A stretch of DNA of 64,000 nucleotides from Acidovorax sp. Leaf160 (GCF_001424265.1 NZ_LMOV01000028.1:108761-172760); one strand, 5' to 3'. Positions 1 to 10,199 are shown, counted from the stretch's first letter. Numbers and translations are program-made. The notes: generated by a model not told the origin, from the letters alone.

Positions 1-625
1 ACATGGCGCCCATGCCGTCGAACAGCGTGGCCAGGCCCCAGGACAGCTCTTCGCCGCCACCGGCGAACATCACGTCCTGCAGGCCGAAGGCGATCTGCTG
101 GGCCGCCATGCCGATGCAGTGCGCGGACGTGCTGCAGGCCGAGGTGATCGAGAAGTTGATGCCCTTGATGGCGAAGGCCGTGGACAGGTTGGCCGACACG
201 GTGGAACCCATGCAGCGCGTCACCTGATAGGGCCCGACGCGGCGGATGCCCTTGGAGCGCAGCGTGTCGGCGGCCTCGATCTGGTGGGCCGGCGAGCCGC
301 CGCCCGAGCCCATGATGAGGCCGGTGCGCGGGTTCGAGACCTGTTCGGGCGCCAGGCCCGACTGGGCGATGGCGTCCTTCAATGACAGATAGGCGTAGGC
401 CGCCGCGTCGCCCATGAAGCGGCGCAGCTTGCGGTCGATCAGCGCGTCCAGGTCGATCTGGGGGATGCCCGCCACCTGGCTGCGCAGGCCGAGCTCCTTG
501 AACTCGGGCATGGCGCGGATGCCGGAGCGGCTTTCGCGCAGCGACTGCACCACCGCCTGCTGGTCATTGCCGATGCACGAGACGATGCCCGCACCCGTGA
601 TGACGACGCGCTTCTTGCTGGTCAT
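1..625 (-). CDS. fabB: 3-oxoacyl-ACP synthase I (partial, 3' end outside window)
   Basis: Condensing enzyme that elongates acyl-ACP with malonyl-ACP in type II fatty acid synthesis and is needed for unsaturated fatty acids downstream of FabA. The visible part is the N-terminal half, starting [13 protein letters not shown]. The active-site cysteine region [10 protein letters not shown] is readable at about 115-142, which is the KAS I form. About 208 codons are present against about 400 in the family, so the C-terminal His-His part lies beyond base 1. The ATG lies in an ATGA overlap with the fabA stop, so the two genes are translationally coupled. Family and start are clear. KAS I rather than KAS II is supported by the coupling to fabA. 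Confidence 0.93.
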   Translation of the reverse strand, partial: MTSKKRVVITGAGIVSCIGNDQQAVVQSLRESRSGIRAMPEFKELGLRSQVAGIPQIDLDALIDRKLRRFMGDAAAYAYLSLKDAIAQSGLAPEQVSNPRTGLIMGSGGGSPAHQIEAADTLRSKGIRRVGPYQVTRCMGSTVSANLSTAFAIKGINFSITSACSTSAHCIGMAAQQIAFGLQDVMFAGGGEELSWGLATLFDGMGAM

Positions 626-1164
626 GCCGTGGCTCCCGCTGCGGGTGCTCCGTTCTTCCCGTCTTCTTCACGCTTGAAGAGGCCCACGCGGAGGTCGTTG
701 GCCACGTAGATTTCCTGGCCGTCGGCCAGCAGGCGGGCGTCGCCGATGGCCATGACCAGCTTGCGCTTGATGACGCGCTTGATGTCGATCTCGTAGGTGA
801 CCAGCTTGACGTTCGGGCCCACTTCGCCGGTGAACTTGACCTCGCCCGCGCCCAGGGCGCGGCCGCGGCCGGGCAGCTGCAGCCAGGTCAGGTAGAAGCC
901 GATCAGCTGCCACATGGCGTCCAGGCCCAGGCAGCCGGGCATGACGGGGTCGCCCTGGAAATGGCAGTCGAAGAACCACAGGTCGGGCTTGACGTCGAGT
1001 TCGGCACGAATCTTTCCCAGCCCGTGGGCGCCGCCATCCGCATCGATGTGCGTGATGCGGTCGAACATCAGCATGGGCGGCAGCGGCAGGCGGCCGCTGT
1101 CGGGGGTGAACAGCCGGCCTTCACCCGAGGCGATCAGTTGTTCATAGGAAAAGGAATCAGCCAT
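622..1164 (-). CDS. fabA: 3-hydroxydecanoyl-ACP dehydratase/isomerase
   Basis: Cytoplasmic bifunctional enzyme of the anaerobic unsaturated fatty acid pathway. It dehydrates 3-hydroxydecanoyl-ACP and isomerises the trans-2 product to cis-3-decenoyl-ACP, which FabB then elongates. The protein is 180 aa, close to the usual 172. The catalytic histidine lies in [12 protein letters not shown] and the catalytic aspartate in [11 protein letters not shown] chose the ATG giving [10 protein letters not shown]. The frame extends 37 codons further upstream, but that extension does not look like FabA. The gene overlaps fabB by 4 nt, as in the widespread fabAB operon. No FabR-like site was recognised upstream. 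Confidence 0.96.
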   Translation of the reverse strand: MADSFSYEQLIASGEGRLFTPDSGRLPLPPMLMFDRITHIDADGGAHGLGKIRAELDVKPDLWFFDCHFQGDPVMPGCLGLDAMWQLIGFYLTWLQLPGRGRALGAGEVKFTGEVGPNVKLVTYEIDIKRVIKRKLVMAIGDARLLADGQEIYVANDLRVGLFKREEDGKNGAPAAGATA

Positions 1165-1480
1165 TGTCAGTCGTGCTCCAGATCGGCGCCTTGCCGTCGC
1201 GGGGGAGGGGTGGGAGATAAAAAATTCGCAAAAAACCGAAGGGCGCCGCCAGGCGACCCGCGCATCGGGGCCCATATTGTGCCGGGTTGCCGCCCTGCAT
1301 TATCCAGGGTGCCGATGGCCCGGGCATCCGCCAGGGACAAGGGACTTCACCGATCCTGCCTCCGATGCGCGGCCGCATCGGTAGGCCAGAACCCACAAAA
1401 GCCCCGGATGGGGCTTTTGTCGACAGGAATCGCGGGCTTTTCGCCGGGGTGGCGCGCTGCCCCGCGTTGGCTGCGGCGGC
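1165..1480. other. Intergenic region between fabA and the asparaginase gene
   Basis: This stretch of 316 bases has no convincing gene. It contains the leader and presumed promoter of fabAB, with an A/T-rich patch around 1216-1240. It also contains the hairpin at 1396-1419 that probably ends asparaginase transcription. No clear -35/-10 pair could be defended by eye. Confidence 0.6.
1396..1419 (-). terminator. Intrinsic terminator hairpin downstream of the asparaginase gene
   Basis: A perfect 10-bp inverted repeat, CAAAAGCCCC, then loop GGAT, then GGGGCTTTTG. A GC core is flanked by A and T runs on both sides, so it could work in either direction. It lies 62 bases past the asparaginase stop codon, reading leftward. 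Confidence 0.7.
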
Positions 1481-2803
<1,323 letters not shown>

Positions 2804-2817
2804 TTACTGAGCCCTCC

Positions 2818-3741
2818 ATGAACCTGCGGCAACTCGAAGTCTTCCAGGCGGTCATGCAGACCGGCAACATGAGCGCGGCCGGGCGCCTGATCCGCATCAC
2901 GCCGTCGGCCGTGAGCAAGACCATCGCCCATGCCGAGCTGCAGCTGGGCTACCCGCTCTTCAGCCGGGTGCGCGGCACGCTGGTGCCCACGCCCGAGGCG
3001 CAGGCGCTGTTCGCCGTCTCCAGCCAGATCCACCGCCAGCTGGACGAGCTGCGCCACACCGCCCTCAACCTGCGCCAGCCCGAAGGCTGCCTGGTGCGCA
3101 TCGCCGCGATTCCCTCCGTCACGCATGAATTCCTGCCGACGGTGCTGGAGCAGCACGCCCTGCGCGCGCCGCGCGTGCAGATCGAGGTGCGCACCCTGCA
3201 CCAGGACCAGATGGCGCAGGCCCTGCTCACGCGCGCGGTCGATGTCGGCCTGGGCTTCTACCCGCACCCGCACCCGCAGGTGCACAGCGAGATGCTGGTC
3301 AGCGGGCCGCTCTTCATCGCCATCACGCGCGAGATCTGGCAGCGCGCCGTGCGCGTGAACCGGTCCGACCCGATCACCTTCCTGGCCAACACGCCCATGA
3401 TTCCGCTGCTGGGCGACGACCCCATGCGCCCGCACATGGCGGAACTGGCGCGCCAGCTGGGCGTGCATCAGGAGCTGGGCATCCAGGTGCAGACGTCGCA
3501 ACTGGCGCTGGAGCTGGTCAAACGCGGCATGGGCTGGACGATGGTGGACTTCCTCACCGCCAGCAACCTGGACGCCGCCACCATGGCGGCCGTGCCGGTG
3601 CGCGACCTGCCCCCCATTCCGTTCTACGCCTATCACGCGACCCGCTGGCCGCCCGACCGTCAGGCGGCGGCGCTGCTGGCCTCGCTGCCCGGCCTGCTCG
3701 GGCGGGCGCTGGCGCGGCTCCACGCCCAACCGGCGGGGTGA
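2818..3741 (+). CDS. LysR-family transcriptional regulator
   Basis: A 307-aa DNA-binding regulator. The N-terminal winged helix-turn-helix (MNLRQLEVFQAVMQTG, then a TPSAVSKTI recognition helix, residues 1-60) is followed by a periplasmic-binding-like effector domain (about 90-295). The start gives the canonical LysR N-terminus; the frame runs 25 codons further upstream without resemblance. It is divergent from the periplasmic asparaginase, the classic arrangement for a regulator and its target. The effector is unknown. The 3' end is only 7 bases from the end of the convergent lnt gene. Confidence 0.88.
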   Translation: MNLRQLEVFQAVMQTGNMSAAGRLIRITPSAVSKTIAHAELQLGYPLFSRVRGTLVPTPEAQALFAVSSQIHRQLDELRHTALNLRQPEGCLVRIAAIPSVTHEFLPTVLEQHALRAPRVQIEVRTLHQDQMAQALLTRAVDVGLGFYPHPHPQVHSEMLVSGPLFIAITREIWQRAVRVNRSDPITFLANTPMIPLLGDDPMRPHMAELARQLGVHQELGIQVQTSQLALELVKRGMGWTMVDFLTASNLDAATMAAVPVRDLPPIPFYAYHATRWPPDRQAAALLASLPGLLGRALARLHAQPAG

Positions 3742-3748
3742 GGACCGA

Positions 3749-5380
3749 TCAGCCCCAAGGTGGCGGCTGCCGGCGCCGCAGCCGCGCCGCCCACGCCGCG
3801 CCCGCCACCGCCAGGCCCAGCGCCCAGAACGGCCACAGCCCCCAGCGCGACACCCACCAGGCGAACGGCGTGACGGCGCCGCTGCGCCCCTGCACCTCGG
3901 CCGCCAGCACGCCGCGCGTGTGCGGCGCCAGCGTGTGCGTCACCACGCCCCGGTGGTCGATGACGGCGGTGGCGCCGGTGTTGGTGGCGCGCACCATGGG
4001 GCGCTCGAACTCCAGCGCGCGCATGCGGCTGATCGCCAGATGCTGGTCGATGGCCAGGCTGTCGCCGAACCAGCCGATGTTGCTGAGGTTCACCATCACC
4101 GTCGGCGCGGTGGACGCATCGGCAAAGCGCGCGCCCAGTTCCTCGCCGAAGAGGTCCTCATAGCAGATGTTGGGCGCGATGCGCTCGCCCTGCCAGTCGA
4201 AGGAGGGCTGGCCCACGGCCCCGCGGTTGAAGTCGCCCAGCGGGATGTTCATCAGCTCGGTGAACCAGCGGAAGAAGGGCGGAACGAATTCGCCGAACGG
4301 CACCAAGTGGTGCTTGTCGTAGCGGTACGGCGTGCCCTGCCCGGGCGCGAAGCCCAGCACCGAATTGGTGTAGCCCAGTTCGCCGTTGCCCAGCGGAATG
4401 CCGATCAGCGCGGCCTGCCCGCCGCTGGCGTAGCGGGCGGTGATGCCCTCCAGGTAGCCGGGCATCAGCTGCTGGGGCAGCAGGGGAATGGCGGTTTCCG
4501 GGGCCACCACCAGCGATGCGGTGGCGCCGTTCAGCTGGTCGGCGTACCAGCGCAATGCCAGCGGCACGCCGCTGCCGGGCTGGAACTTCTCGTCCTGCGG
4601 GATGTTGCCCTGCAGCAAGGCCAGCGACAGCGTGCGCGGCGGCTCGATGCCGGTGTGGCACATCTCCACCGCGCAGTGCCGCTGGGCCGTCAGCGCCGCC
4701 CAGGCCAGCAGCGCAACGGTCGCCAGCACCCAGACGCCCCGGCGGCGCGCATCGGCGCGGCGCAGCAGCGCGATGCCCATGGCCAGCGCGGCGGCGACGA
4801 AGCCGATGCCGTACACGCCCAGGCTGCGCGCCAGCACGGCCAGCGGCCCGTCCACATGCGCATAGCCGCCCGCGCCCCACGGAAAGCCCGTCCACCAGAT
4901 GCCGCGGGCCAGTTCGGCCAGCAGCCAGAATGCTGCGAAAACAAGAGCAGACAGCGCCCTGTTCCTGGGCGCCAGAGCCCTGAAACACCCTGCGGCGACG
5001 GCGTAGTAGCTGCCCAGGAAGGCCGCCAGCCCCACCACCGCCAGCACGGCCAGCGGCGCGGCCAGGCCGCCATAGGTATGCATGGAAATGAACAGCCACC
5101 AGAACGTGCCCGACAGCCACACGGTGGCGAACAGCCAGCCCAGCGCCGCCGCGCGCCGGCCGACGGGCGCCGTCACCAGCACCCGCGCCAGGAGCGCGAG
5201 CGACAGCACCTGCAGCCACCAGAGCGGCTGCCCGCCCCAGGGCCAGGCGATGGACGCGGCCTGCGCCAGGCCGGCGATGCCCGCCGCCAGCCAGGGCAGC
5301 AGGCGCCGCCACGGCGCAGCGTGGACGAGGTCGCCGGGAACGGTCGCGCCCAGGCGCGCGGCAGCGGCCGGGGCGCCCAT
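3749..5380 (-). CDS. lnt: Apolipoprotein N-acyltransferase
   Basis: Inner-membrane enzyme performing the last step of lipoprotein maturation, transfer of a third acyl chain to the N-terminal diacylglyceryl cysteine. The protein is 543 aa. The first about 220 residues are hydrophobic helices. A periplasmic nitrilase-like domain follows, with the catalytic glutamate in VAPETAIPLL, lysine in YDKHHLVPFGEF and cysteine in PNICYEDLFGEE. A last hydrophobic helix sits near the C-terminus. The start overlaps the corC stop by one base (TGATG), so the pair is an operon as in many proteobacteria. The start could lie slightly downstream, because the first about 20 residues are not conserved. Confidence 0.93.
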   Translation of the reverse strand: MGAPAAAARLGATVPGDLVHAAPWRRLLPWLAAGIAGLAQAASIAWPWGGQPLWWLQVLSLALLARVLVTAPVGRRAAALGWLFATVWLSGTFWWLFISMHTYGGLAAPLAVLAVVGLAAFLGSYYAVAAGCFRALAPRNRALSALVFAAFWLLAELARGIWWTGFPWGAGGYAHVDGPLAVLARSLGVYGIGFVAAALAMGIALLRRADARRRGVWVLATVALLAWAALTAQRHCAVEMCHTGIEPPRTLSLALLQGNIPQDEKFQPGSGVPLALRWYADQLNGATASLVVAPETAIPLLPQQLMPGYLEGITARYASGGQAALIGIPLGNGELGYTNSVLGFAPGQGTPYRYDKHHLVPFGEFVPPFFRWFTELMNIPLGDFNRGAVGQPSFDWQGERIAPNICYEDLFGEELGARFADASTAPTVMVNLSNIGWFGDSLAIDQHLAISRMRALEFERPMVRATNTGATAVIDHRGVVTHTLAPHTRGVLAAEVQGRSGAVTPFAWWVSRWGLWPFWALGLAVAGAAWAARLRRRQPPPWG

Positions 5381-6279
5381 CAGCCGGAGGAAGCCGTGCC
5401 GGCCGCTGCGGCCATGTCAGCGTCCGTCGCGGGCGACACCTTGAACCAGCGCACCGCGCCGCCCTTGGCATGCAGCACGACGAACTGCAGCCCGCCCAGC
5501 ACCACGGGCTCGTCCTTGCGCGGCATGCGGCCCAGCTCGTGGACGATCAGCCCGCCGATGGTGTCGAATTCTTCCTCGGGGTCGCTGGCCTGCAGCACCA
5601 CGCCGAAGGCCTCGGCCACCCGCTCGACCGAGGTGTCGCCGCTCACCCGCCAGGTCTGGTCGGCCAGGCGGAAGATGTCGCCTGCATCTTCGGGAATGTC
5701 GAATTCGTCCTCGATCTCGCCGACGATCTGTTCGAGCACGTCCTCGATGGTGACCAGGCCGGCCACGCGGCCGAATTCGTCGATCACCACCGCCATGTGG
5801 CTGCGCGTGCTGCGGAAGTCGCGCAGCAGGTCGTTCAGGCCCTTGCTCTCGGGCACGAAGACGGCTGGGCGCAACAGCGCGCGGATGTTCAGTTCAGGCG
5901 CGCGCCGCAGCTTGAGCAGGTCCTTGGCCAGCAGCACGCCGATGATGTTCTCGCGCTCGTCCTGGAACACCGGGAAGCGCGAATGCGCAGTGTCGATCAC
6001 CTGGTTCACCAGGGTTTCGAGCGGCGCGCCGATGTCGAGCAGGTCCATGCGGGTCGAAGGGACCATCACGTCGCTGGCCGTCATCTCGGCCATCAGCAGC
6101 ACGCGCTCGAGCATCACGCGGGCGTCCGCGTTGATGACATCGTTGGTTTCGGCCTCGGCCAGGGTGGCGATCAGCTCGTCGGTCGAATCCGGTCCGGGGT
6201 GGATGAATTCGATGAGCTTTTGCAGGAAGGTGCGCTTGTCTTCCCGGTCGGAAGGGCGCCCCGGGTGGGGATCTGCCAC
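5380..6279 (-). CDS. corC: CorC/YbeX-type CBS-domain protein
   Basis: Cytoplasmic protein with a CBS pair, historically tied to Mg/Co efflux with CorA and now also to ribosome and envelope homeostasis. From a GTG start it is 299 aa, matching E. coli CorC (about 292). Two CBS motifs span about residues 60-185 (SDVMVPSTRMDLL and VVIDEFGRVAGLVTIED). A C-terminal CorC_HlyC FAD-like domain includes EEEFDTIGGLIVHELG. I chose GTG at 6279 (VADPHPGRPSD) because the region before it (34 codons) is unconserved arginine-rich translation. It is directly coupled to lnt. Confidence 0.9.
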   Translation of the reverse strand: MADPHPGRPSDREDKRTFLQKLIEFIHPGPDSTDELIATLAEAETNDVINADARVMLERVLLMAEMTASDVMVPSTRMDLLDIGAPLETLVNQVIDTAHSRFPVFQDERENIIGVLLAKDLLKLRRAPELNIRALLRPAVFVPESKGLNDLLRDFRSTRSHMAVVIDEFGRVAGLVTIEDVLEQIVGEIEDEFDIPEDAGDIFRLADQTWRVSGDTSVERVAEAFGVVLQASDPEEEFDTIGGLIVHELGRMPRKDEPVVLGGLQFVVLHAKGGAVRWFKVSPATDADMAAAAGTASSG

Positions 6280-6424
6280 GGTCTTGGAATGCAGGACGTG
6301 CCGTCGTTGAACAAGCCGCAAGGATAGCGGATCGCCCTGGCCGTGCCTGGCGCGCCTGCGTCCGGCGTGTCGCGCGGGCACCAGGACCGCGGCCGCCCGC
6401 CGCCTGGGCAGCCGGGCGCGGTGG

Positions 6425-7093
6425 CTATTCGGCGGCCCGGTGGCGGCCGCTGCGCACGCCCTGGCGCACCTCCTGCACGCCCGAGAGGAACTTCCAGAAC
6501 TGCCGCGCCTGCTTCTTGAGCTGGTAGTTGGCCTCGCCGTAGTGCAGCGTCATCAGTTCGGCCATGTGCGTGCCGCGTCCGGGCGGGCTCAGCTCCAGGT
6601 ACGCCTCCGACTCCGAGCCGTCGCGGCGGACGGTGGCGCCGGCGCGGCGGGCGATCTTCAGCATGGCCGTGTTCTCCGACAGCGCGTGGATGAACACCAT
6701 GCTCACCCCCGCCGTGCGCGCATGCATCACGGCGCGCTCGAAGAGCCGTGCGCCGAAGCGCCGGCCCCGCGCCCGGCGCAGCACCGACACGCCGAATTCG
6801 GCGCAGCCCGGATGGCCCGGCTGCGCGGCGAAGGCCAGGTGGGCCGTCGCGATCAGGTCGAGCCGGCGATTGAAGATGCCGAAGATCTCGTCGCGTTCGA
6901 AGTCGAGCTGCTCGGCATAGCGGCGCACCTGCTCGTCGGTGGCTGCAAAGCCGAAGCGGAGATAGCGGTCGTTGGGCTCCAGCGCCAGCAGGTGCTGGGC
7001 GATGCGTTCGCGGTGCTGGGGCCCCAGCGAACGGATGGGCACCGACACGCCGAACGACGAGGAGGAGGCAGCAGACGAAGAGGCCGATGGCAT
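6425..7093 (-). CDS. GNAT-family N-acetyltransferase
   Basis: A 222-aa protein of the GNAT fold, presumably moving an acetyl group from acetyl-CoA to a small molecule or protein. The acetyl-CoA pyrophosphate loop looks like RRARGRRFGARLFERAV (about residues 110-126), followed by the core SMVFIHALSENTAML. The start is set by a strong GGAGGG site 6 nt before ATG at 7093; a poly-Ser/Ala stretch follows. The substrate is unknown. It stands alone between corC and an AsnC-type regulator. Confidence 0.8.
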   Translation of the reverse strand: MPSASSSAASSSSFGVSVPIRSLGPQHRERIAQHLLALEPNDRYLRFGFAATDEQVRRYAEQLDFERDEIFGIFNRRLDLIATAHLAFAAQPGHPGCAEFGVSVLRRARGRRFGARLFERAVMHARTAGVSMVFIHALSENTAMLKIARRAGATVRRDGSESEAYLELSPPGRGTHMAELMTLHYGEANYQLKKQARQFWKFLSGVQEVRQGVRSGRHRAAE

Positions 7094-7434
7094 GGATTCC
7101 CTCCGATGCACCGCGAGCCGCGCCCGCAGCAGATTGCGGCAAGCGTGCCAGGAAGTGCGGATCCAGTCAGGGGAAGACAGCATGATGGTGGCGATTTTAG
7201 GGTTTTCCCTAGGTTCGCGCCGCGCAGCGGCAAAGGCTCACCGCAAGCCACATTCCCCATCAAATCCAGCCCTGGCGCCCATCCATTCTCGGCCTTTAGC
7301 TATGTTTTTTATAGCACTTCGAGCCCAGCCCTGAATCGCGCCGCTGTCGCCTGCGCGTCACCCGGTCCCAGGCGGTCGGGCGGTCGGCCTGGCCGGCTCC
7401 GCCGGAGGTCACCTCCGGATACCGACACCCACAA
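7094..7434. other. Intergenic region with a copy of the AT-rich dispersed repeat
   Basis: 341 bases between the GNAT gene start and the end of the Lrp/AsnC gene. No convincing gene. It contains a GCTAT...ATAGC element (about 7264-7320) shared with three other places in the window. The rest shows no structure I can name. Confidence 0.6.
7264..7320 (+). repeat. AT-rich dispersed repeat, copy 1 (intergenic)
   Basis: A hairpin with arms GCTAT (7299-7303) and ATAGC (7311-7315) and a T-rich loop. It is preceded by a flank reading about GGCGCCCATCCATTCTC, which resembles the flank of the copies near 12350, 20280 and 41210. It is strikingly A/T-rich against the background. It could also act as a terminator for either neighbour. 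Confidence 0.6.
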
Positions 7435-7917
7435 CTAGACCGGCACTGCCGTGGTGGCCTTGACCCGGTCCAGCACGAAGCTGGTCTTGCAGTCCTGCAC
7501 GCTCGGGTGCTTGAGCAGCGTGTCCATGATGAACCGGCTGTAGTGCGCCATGTCGGCCACCACCACGCGCAGCAGGTAGTCCATCTCGCCCGTCAGCGCG
7601 GCGCATTCCACCACCTCGGGCCAGGTCTGCACGCTGGCGCGGAACAGGTCCATCGGGTTGCGCTTGTGGCTTTCGGTGTGCTTTTCCAGCCGCACGTTCA
7701 GGTAGGCCGTCAGCCCCAGGCCCACCGCCTCCGGCTGCACCAGGGCGACGTAGCGGTCGATCACGCCGGCATCTTCCAGCCGCTTGGCGCGGCGTAGCAC
7801 GGCGCTGGGCGACAGGCCCACCCGCTCACCGATCACGTCGTAGGTTTCGCGGCCATTCGCTTGCAGGCAGCGCAGGATGGCGCGGTCGAGCCGGTCGAGT
7901 GCATGTGGGGCTTCCAT
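7435..7917 (-). CDS. Lrp/AsnC-family transcriptional regulator
   Basis: A 160-aa feast/famine regulator. The N-terminal helix-turn-helix is at about residues 8-60 (LDRAILRCLQANG, VGLSPSAVLRRAKRL). A RAM effector-binding domain follows (about 75-150, with the glycine motif TGEMDYLLRVVV). I chose the ATG giving MEAPHALDRLDRAIL because 87 further upstream codons are arginine-rich and unlike the family. It is divergent from the secreted lipase gene with a 164-bp shared promoter region that holds a palindrome at 8030-8049. Its ligand is presumably an amino acid; the target is unproven. Confidence 0.88.
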   Translation of the reverse strand: MEAPHALDRLDRAILRCLQANGRETYDVIGERVGLSPSAVLRRAKRLEDAGVIDRYVALVQPEAVGLGLTAYLNVRLEKHTESHKRNPMDLFRASVQTWPEVVECAALTGEMDYLLRVVVADMAHYSRFIMDTLLKHPSVQDCKTSFVLDRVKATTAVPV

Positions 7918-8029
7918 GGCGCAGGATTCTAGAAACCCGTGGGGCCGCTGGCGAGCGGCCCGCCGCCCATCCGCGGGTTTGTCCCCGATGCGACGGGCGC
8001 GACCCGCCGGAAATAATGGCCTGCCGAAG

Positions 8030-8049
8030 AAAAGAACGGTCGTTCTTTT
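8030..8049. promoter_or_regulatory. Palindrome in the lipase leader
   Basis: Arms AAAAGAAC and GTTCTTTT flank a GGTC spacer, followed directly by more T residues. It ends 32 bases before the lipase ATG. It could be an operator for the divergent Lrp/AsnC regulator, or an attenuator-like hairpin with a T-run. Confidence 0.45.
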
Positions 8050-8081
8050 TTCGCTGTCCGTCACTACCTCGGGAGACACCC

Positions 8082-9053
8082 ATGCACGCCATCCTCCACC
8101 GCTGCGGGCGGCTCGGCACGCTGACCGTCGGCGCCGCGCTGGCCGCCCTGCTGTCGTTGACCTCTGCGCCTGCCGCACAGGCGCAGCCCGCGCCGACCGG
8201 CTCCGGCTACACGCAGACGCGCTACCCGATCGTGCTAGTGCACGGCCTCTTCGGCTTCAAGTCGCTGCTGGGGGTGGACATGTTCTACGGCATTCCGCAG
8301 GCGCTGCAGCGCGATGGCGCGCAGGTGTTCGTGGCGGAGGTCTCGGGCGCCCACAGCACCGAGGTGCGCGGCGAACAGCTGCTGGCCCAGGTCAAGGACA
8401 TCCTGGCCATCACCGGTGCGCACCAGGTGAACCTGATCGGCCATTCCCACGGCGGCCCCACCGCCCGTTACGTGGCGGGCGTGGCGCCGCAGCTGGTGGC
8501 CTCGGTCACCACCGTGGGGGGCGTGAACCGCGGCTCGCGCGTGGCCGACGCGGTGCGCGGCACGCTGCCGCCGGGCTCGGTGCAGGAGTCGGTCGCCAAT
8601 GCCGCCGTGAAGGGCTTCGCGCAGTTCCTGGCGCTGCTGGCGGGGTCGCCCTCCGGCCAGCCGCAGCAGCCCAAGGCAGCGCTGGAGTCGCTGTCCACCG
8701 CCGGCGCAGCCGATTTCAACCGGCGCTTTCCGCAGGGCATTCCCGACGGCTGCGGCGACGGGGCATCGGTGGTCAACGGCGTGCGCTACTACTCGTGGAC
8801 CGGCACGCAGCCGCTGACCCATCCGCTGGACCCGAGCGACGGCCCGCTGCTGCTGCTCTCGCGCGTCTTCGGCGAAGCCAACGACGGCCTGGTGTCGGCC
8901 TGCTCGTCACGGCTGGGCACGCATCTGGGCGACTATCGGCAGAACCACCTGGACGAGATCAACCAGTTCGTGGGCCTGCGCGACCTGTTCTCCGTCGATC
9001 CGGTCACGCTCTACCGCCAGCAGGCCCATCGCCTGAAGCAGCAGGGGCTCTGA
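8082..9053 (+). CDS. Secreted triacylglycerol lipase (foldase-dependent, family I)
   Basis: A 323-aa extracellular lipase. The signal peptide is about residues 1-36, ending near AAQAQP. The mature enzyme opens with YPIVLVHGLFGF (oxyanion hole). The nucleophile serine sits in GHSHGG, the catalytic aspartate region is NDGLVSACSSRLG and the histidine region QNHLDEINQ. These residues and the C-terminal DPVTLYRQQAHRLK match Burkholderia/Pseudomonas family I lipases that need a dedicated foldase, which is the next gene (4-bp gap). A GGGAGA site precedes the ATG. Export is probably by type II secretion after folding in the periplasm. Confidence 0.9.
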   Translation: MHAILHRCGRLGTLTVGAALAALLSLTSAPAAQAQPAPTGSGYTQTRYPIVLVHGLFGFKSLLGVDMFYGIPQALQRDGAQVFVAEVSGAHSTEVRGEQLLAQVKDILAITGAHQVNLIGHSHGGPTARYVAGVAPQLVASVTTVGGVNRGSRVADAVRGTLPPGSVQESVANAAVKGFAQFLALLAGSPSGQPQQPKAALESLSTAGAADFNRRFPQGIPDGCGDGASVVNGVRYYSWTGTQPLTHPLDPSDGPLLLLSRVFGEANDGLVSACSSRLGTHLGDYRQNHLDEINQFVGLRDLFSVDPVTLYRQQAHRLKQQGL

Positions 9054-9057
9054 GGCC

Positions 9058-10047
9058 ATGGCTGCCGCGCACCGCCGTCACGCCGCGTGGGCCCTGCCGG
9101 CCGCGCTGGCGCTGTGCGCCGGCGGCTGGTGGGCTGGCCGGACACCGGGCGAAGGCGGCCTGCCCCGGGGGTTGCACGCCTTGAGCCCCTCGCCGGCCGC
9201 CCCCGGCCAGGCGGTGGCGCGGGGTGCGTCCTCCGCCGACCCGTTCATGGCGCCGGGCTCCGCCGGCCGGCCGGACGGCCCCCTGGCCGATCCGCTGCTG
9301 CGGCCCGGCCTGCGCTATGCCATCGACGCGTGGCTGAATGCCGCGCTGCAGGCCGGCGACACCAGCGACCCGGCCGAGATCAAGCGGCGGCTGCGGGCCC
9401 TGGTGGACGCGCACTTCGGCGCCGACGTGCGCGAACGCGCGCTGGCGCTGGGGCTGCGCTATGTGGACTACCGCTCCGCGCTGGGCCGGATCACCCCGCC
9501 CGCCGACCTGTCGGATGCGGGCGCGGTGCGCGAGGCCATGGCTGCCCGCGACGGCATCCGCCAGCAGTTCTTCGAGCCGGCCGAATACGACGCACTCTTC
9601 GCGGAAGAGGCCGCCCTCGACCGCCACACCCTGGCGCGCATGGCGATCGACGCCGACCGCAGCCTGACCGCCGAAGCGCGAACCCAGGCGATGCACGCCG
9701 CCGAAGCTGCGCTGCCGGCTGCCCGGCGCGCCGAGCGCGAGGCCGCCAGCGCGCAGCTGGGCGTGGCGCAGCAGACGGCCGCGCTGCAGGCGCGCAACGC
9801 GGACGACGCCACCCGCTTCGCGGAACGCAGCGCCCGCTATGGCGAGGCGGCCGCCCAGGCGCTGGCCGCGCGCGACCGGGAGGAGCGCGACTGGCAGCAG
9901 CGGCTGGGCCATTACCGGCACGCGCAGTCCGCCAGGCCGCCGGGCGACCCCGCGATCGAGCAGGTGCGCCAGCAGCTTTTCACGCCCGAGGAGCGGCTGC
10001 GCGTGGACGCGGCACTCGCCTTGCGCAGCATGCAGCCGGGCGGCTGA
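9058..10047 (+). CDS. Lipase-specific foldase (lipase chaperone)
   Basis: Inner-membrane-anchored periplasmic chaperone that folds the upstream lipase. The 329-aa protein has an N-terminal transmembrane anchor (residues about 10-27) and a Pro/Gly/Ala linker. The helical foldase domains span about 80-320. The conserved foldase motif (family form RxxFDYxLS with a downstream E) appears in altered form as LRYAIDAWLNAAL at about residue 84. The long helical middle is very Ala/Arg/Glu-rich. Position immediately after the lipase gene and matching length support the call. The divergent motif makes function slightly less certain. Confidence 0.85.
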   Translation: MAAAHRRHAAWALPAALALCAGGWWAGRTPGEGGLPRGLHALSPSPAAPGQAVARGASSADPFMAPGSAGRPDGPLADPLLRPGLRYAIDAWLNAALQAGDTSDPAEIKRRLRALVDAHFGADVRERALALGLRYVDYRSALGRITPPADLSDAGAVREAMAARDGIRQQFFEPAEYDALFAEEAALDRHTLARMAIDADRSLTAEARTQAMHAAEAALPAARRAEREAASAQLGVAQQTAALQARNADDATRFAERSARYGEAAAQALAARDREERDWQQRLGHYRHAQSARPPGDPAIEQVRQQLFTPEERLRVDAALALRSMQPGG

Positions 10048-10199
10048 CGGCAGGGCTGCGCCCCCCGGTCGCGCCGGCAGGGCAGCGCCTGCGGGCGCCC
10101 TCCCGATCACCTTTCCGCCGACCGGCACGCCCGCAGCGGCACGGCGCGACACCGCTCCCTATACTCCGCCCTTCGCCCGATCCGAAGACCAGGAGACCC

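Noticed and set aside
3920..6310. Long plus-strand frame antisense to lnt and corC
   Set aside because: No domain content; lnt and corC are intact on the other strand with a natural 1-nt overlap.
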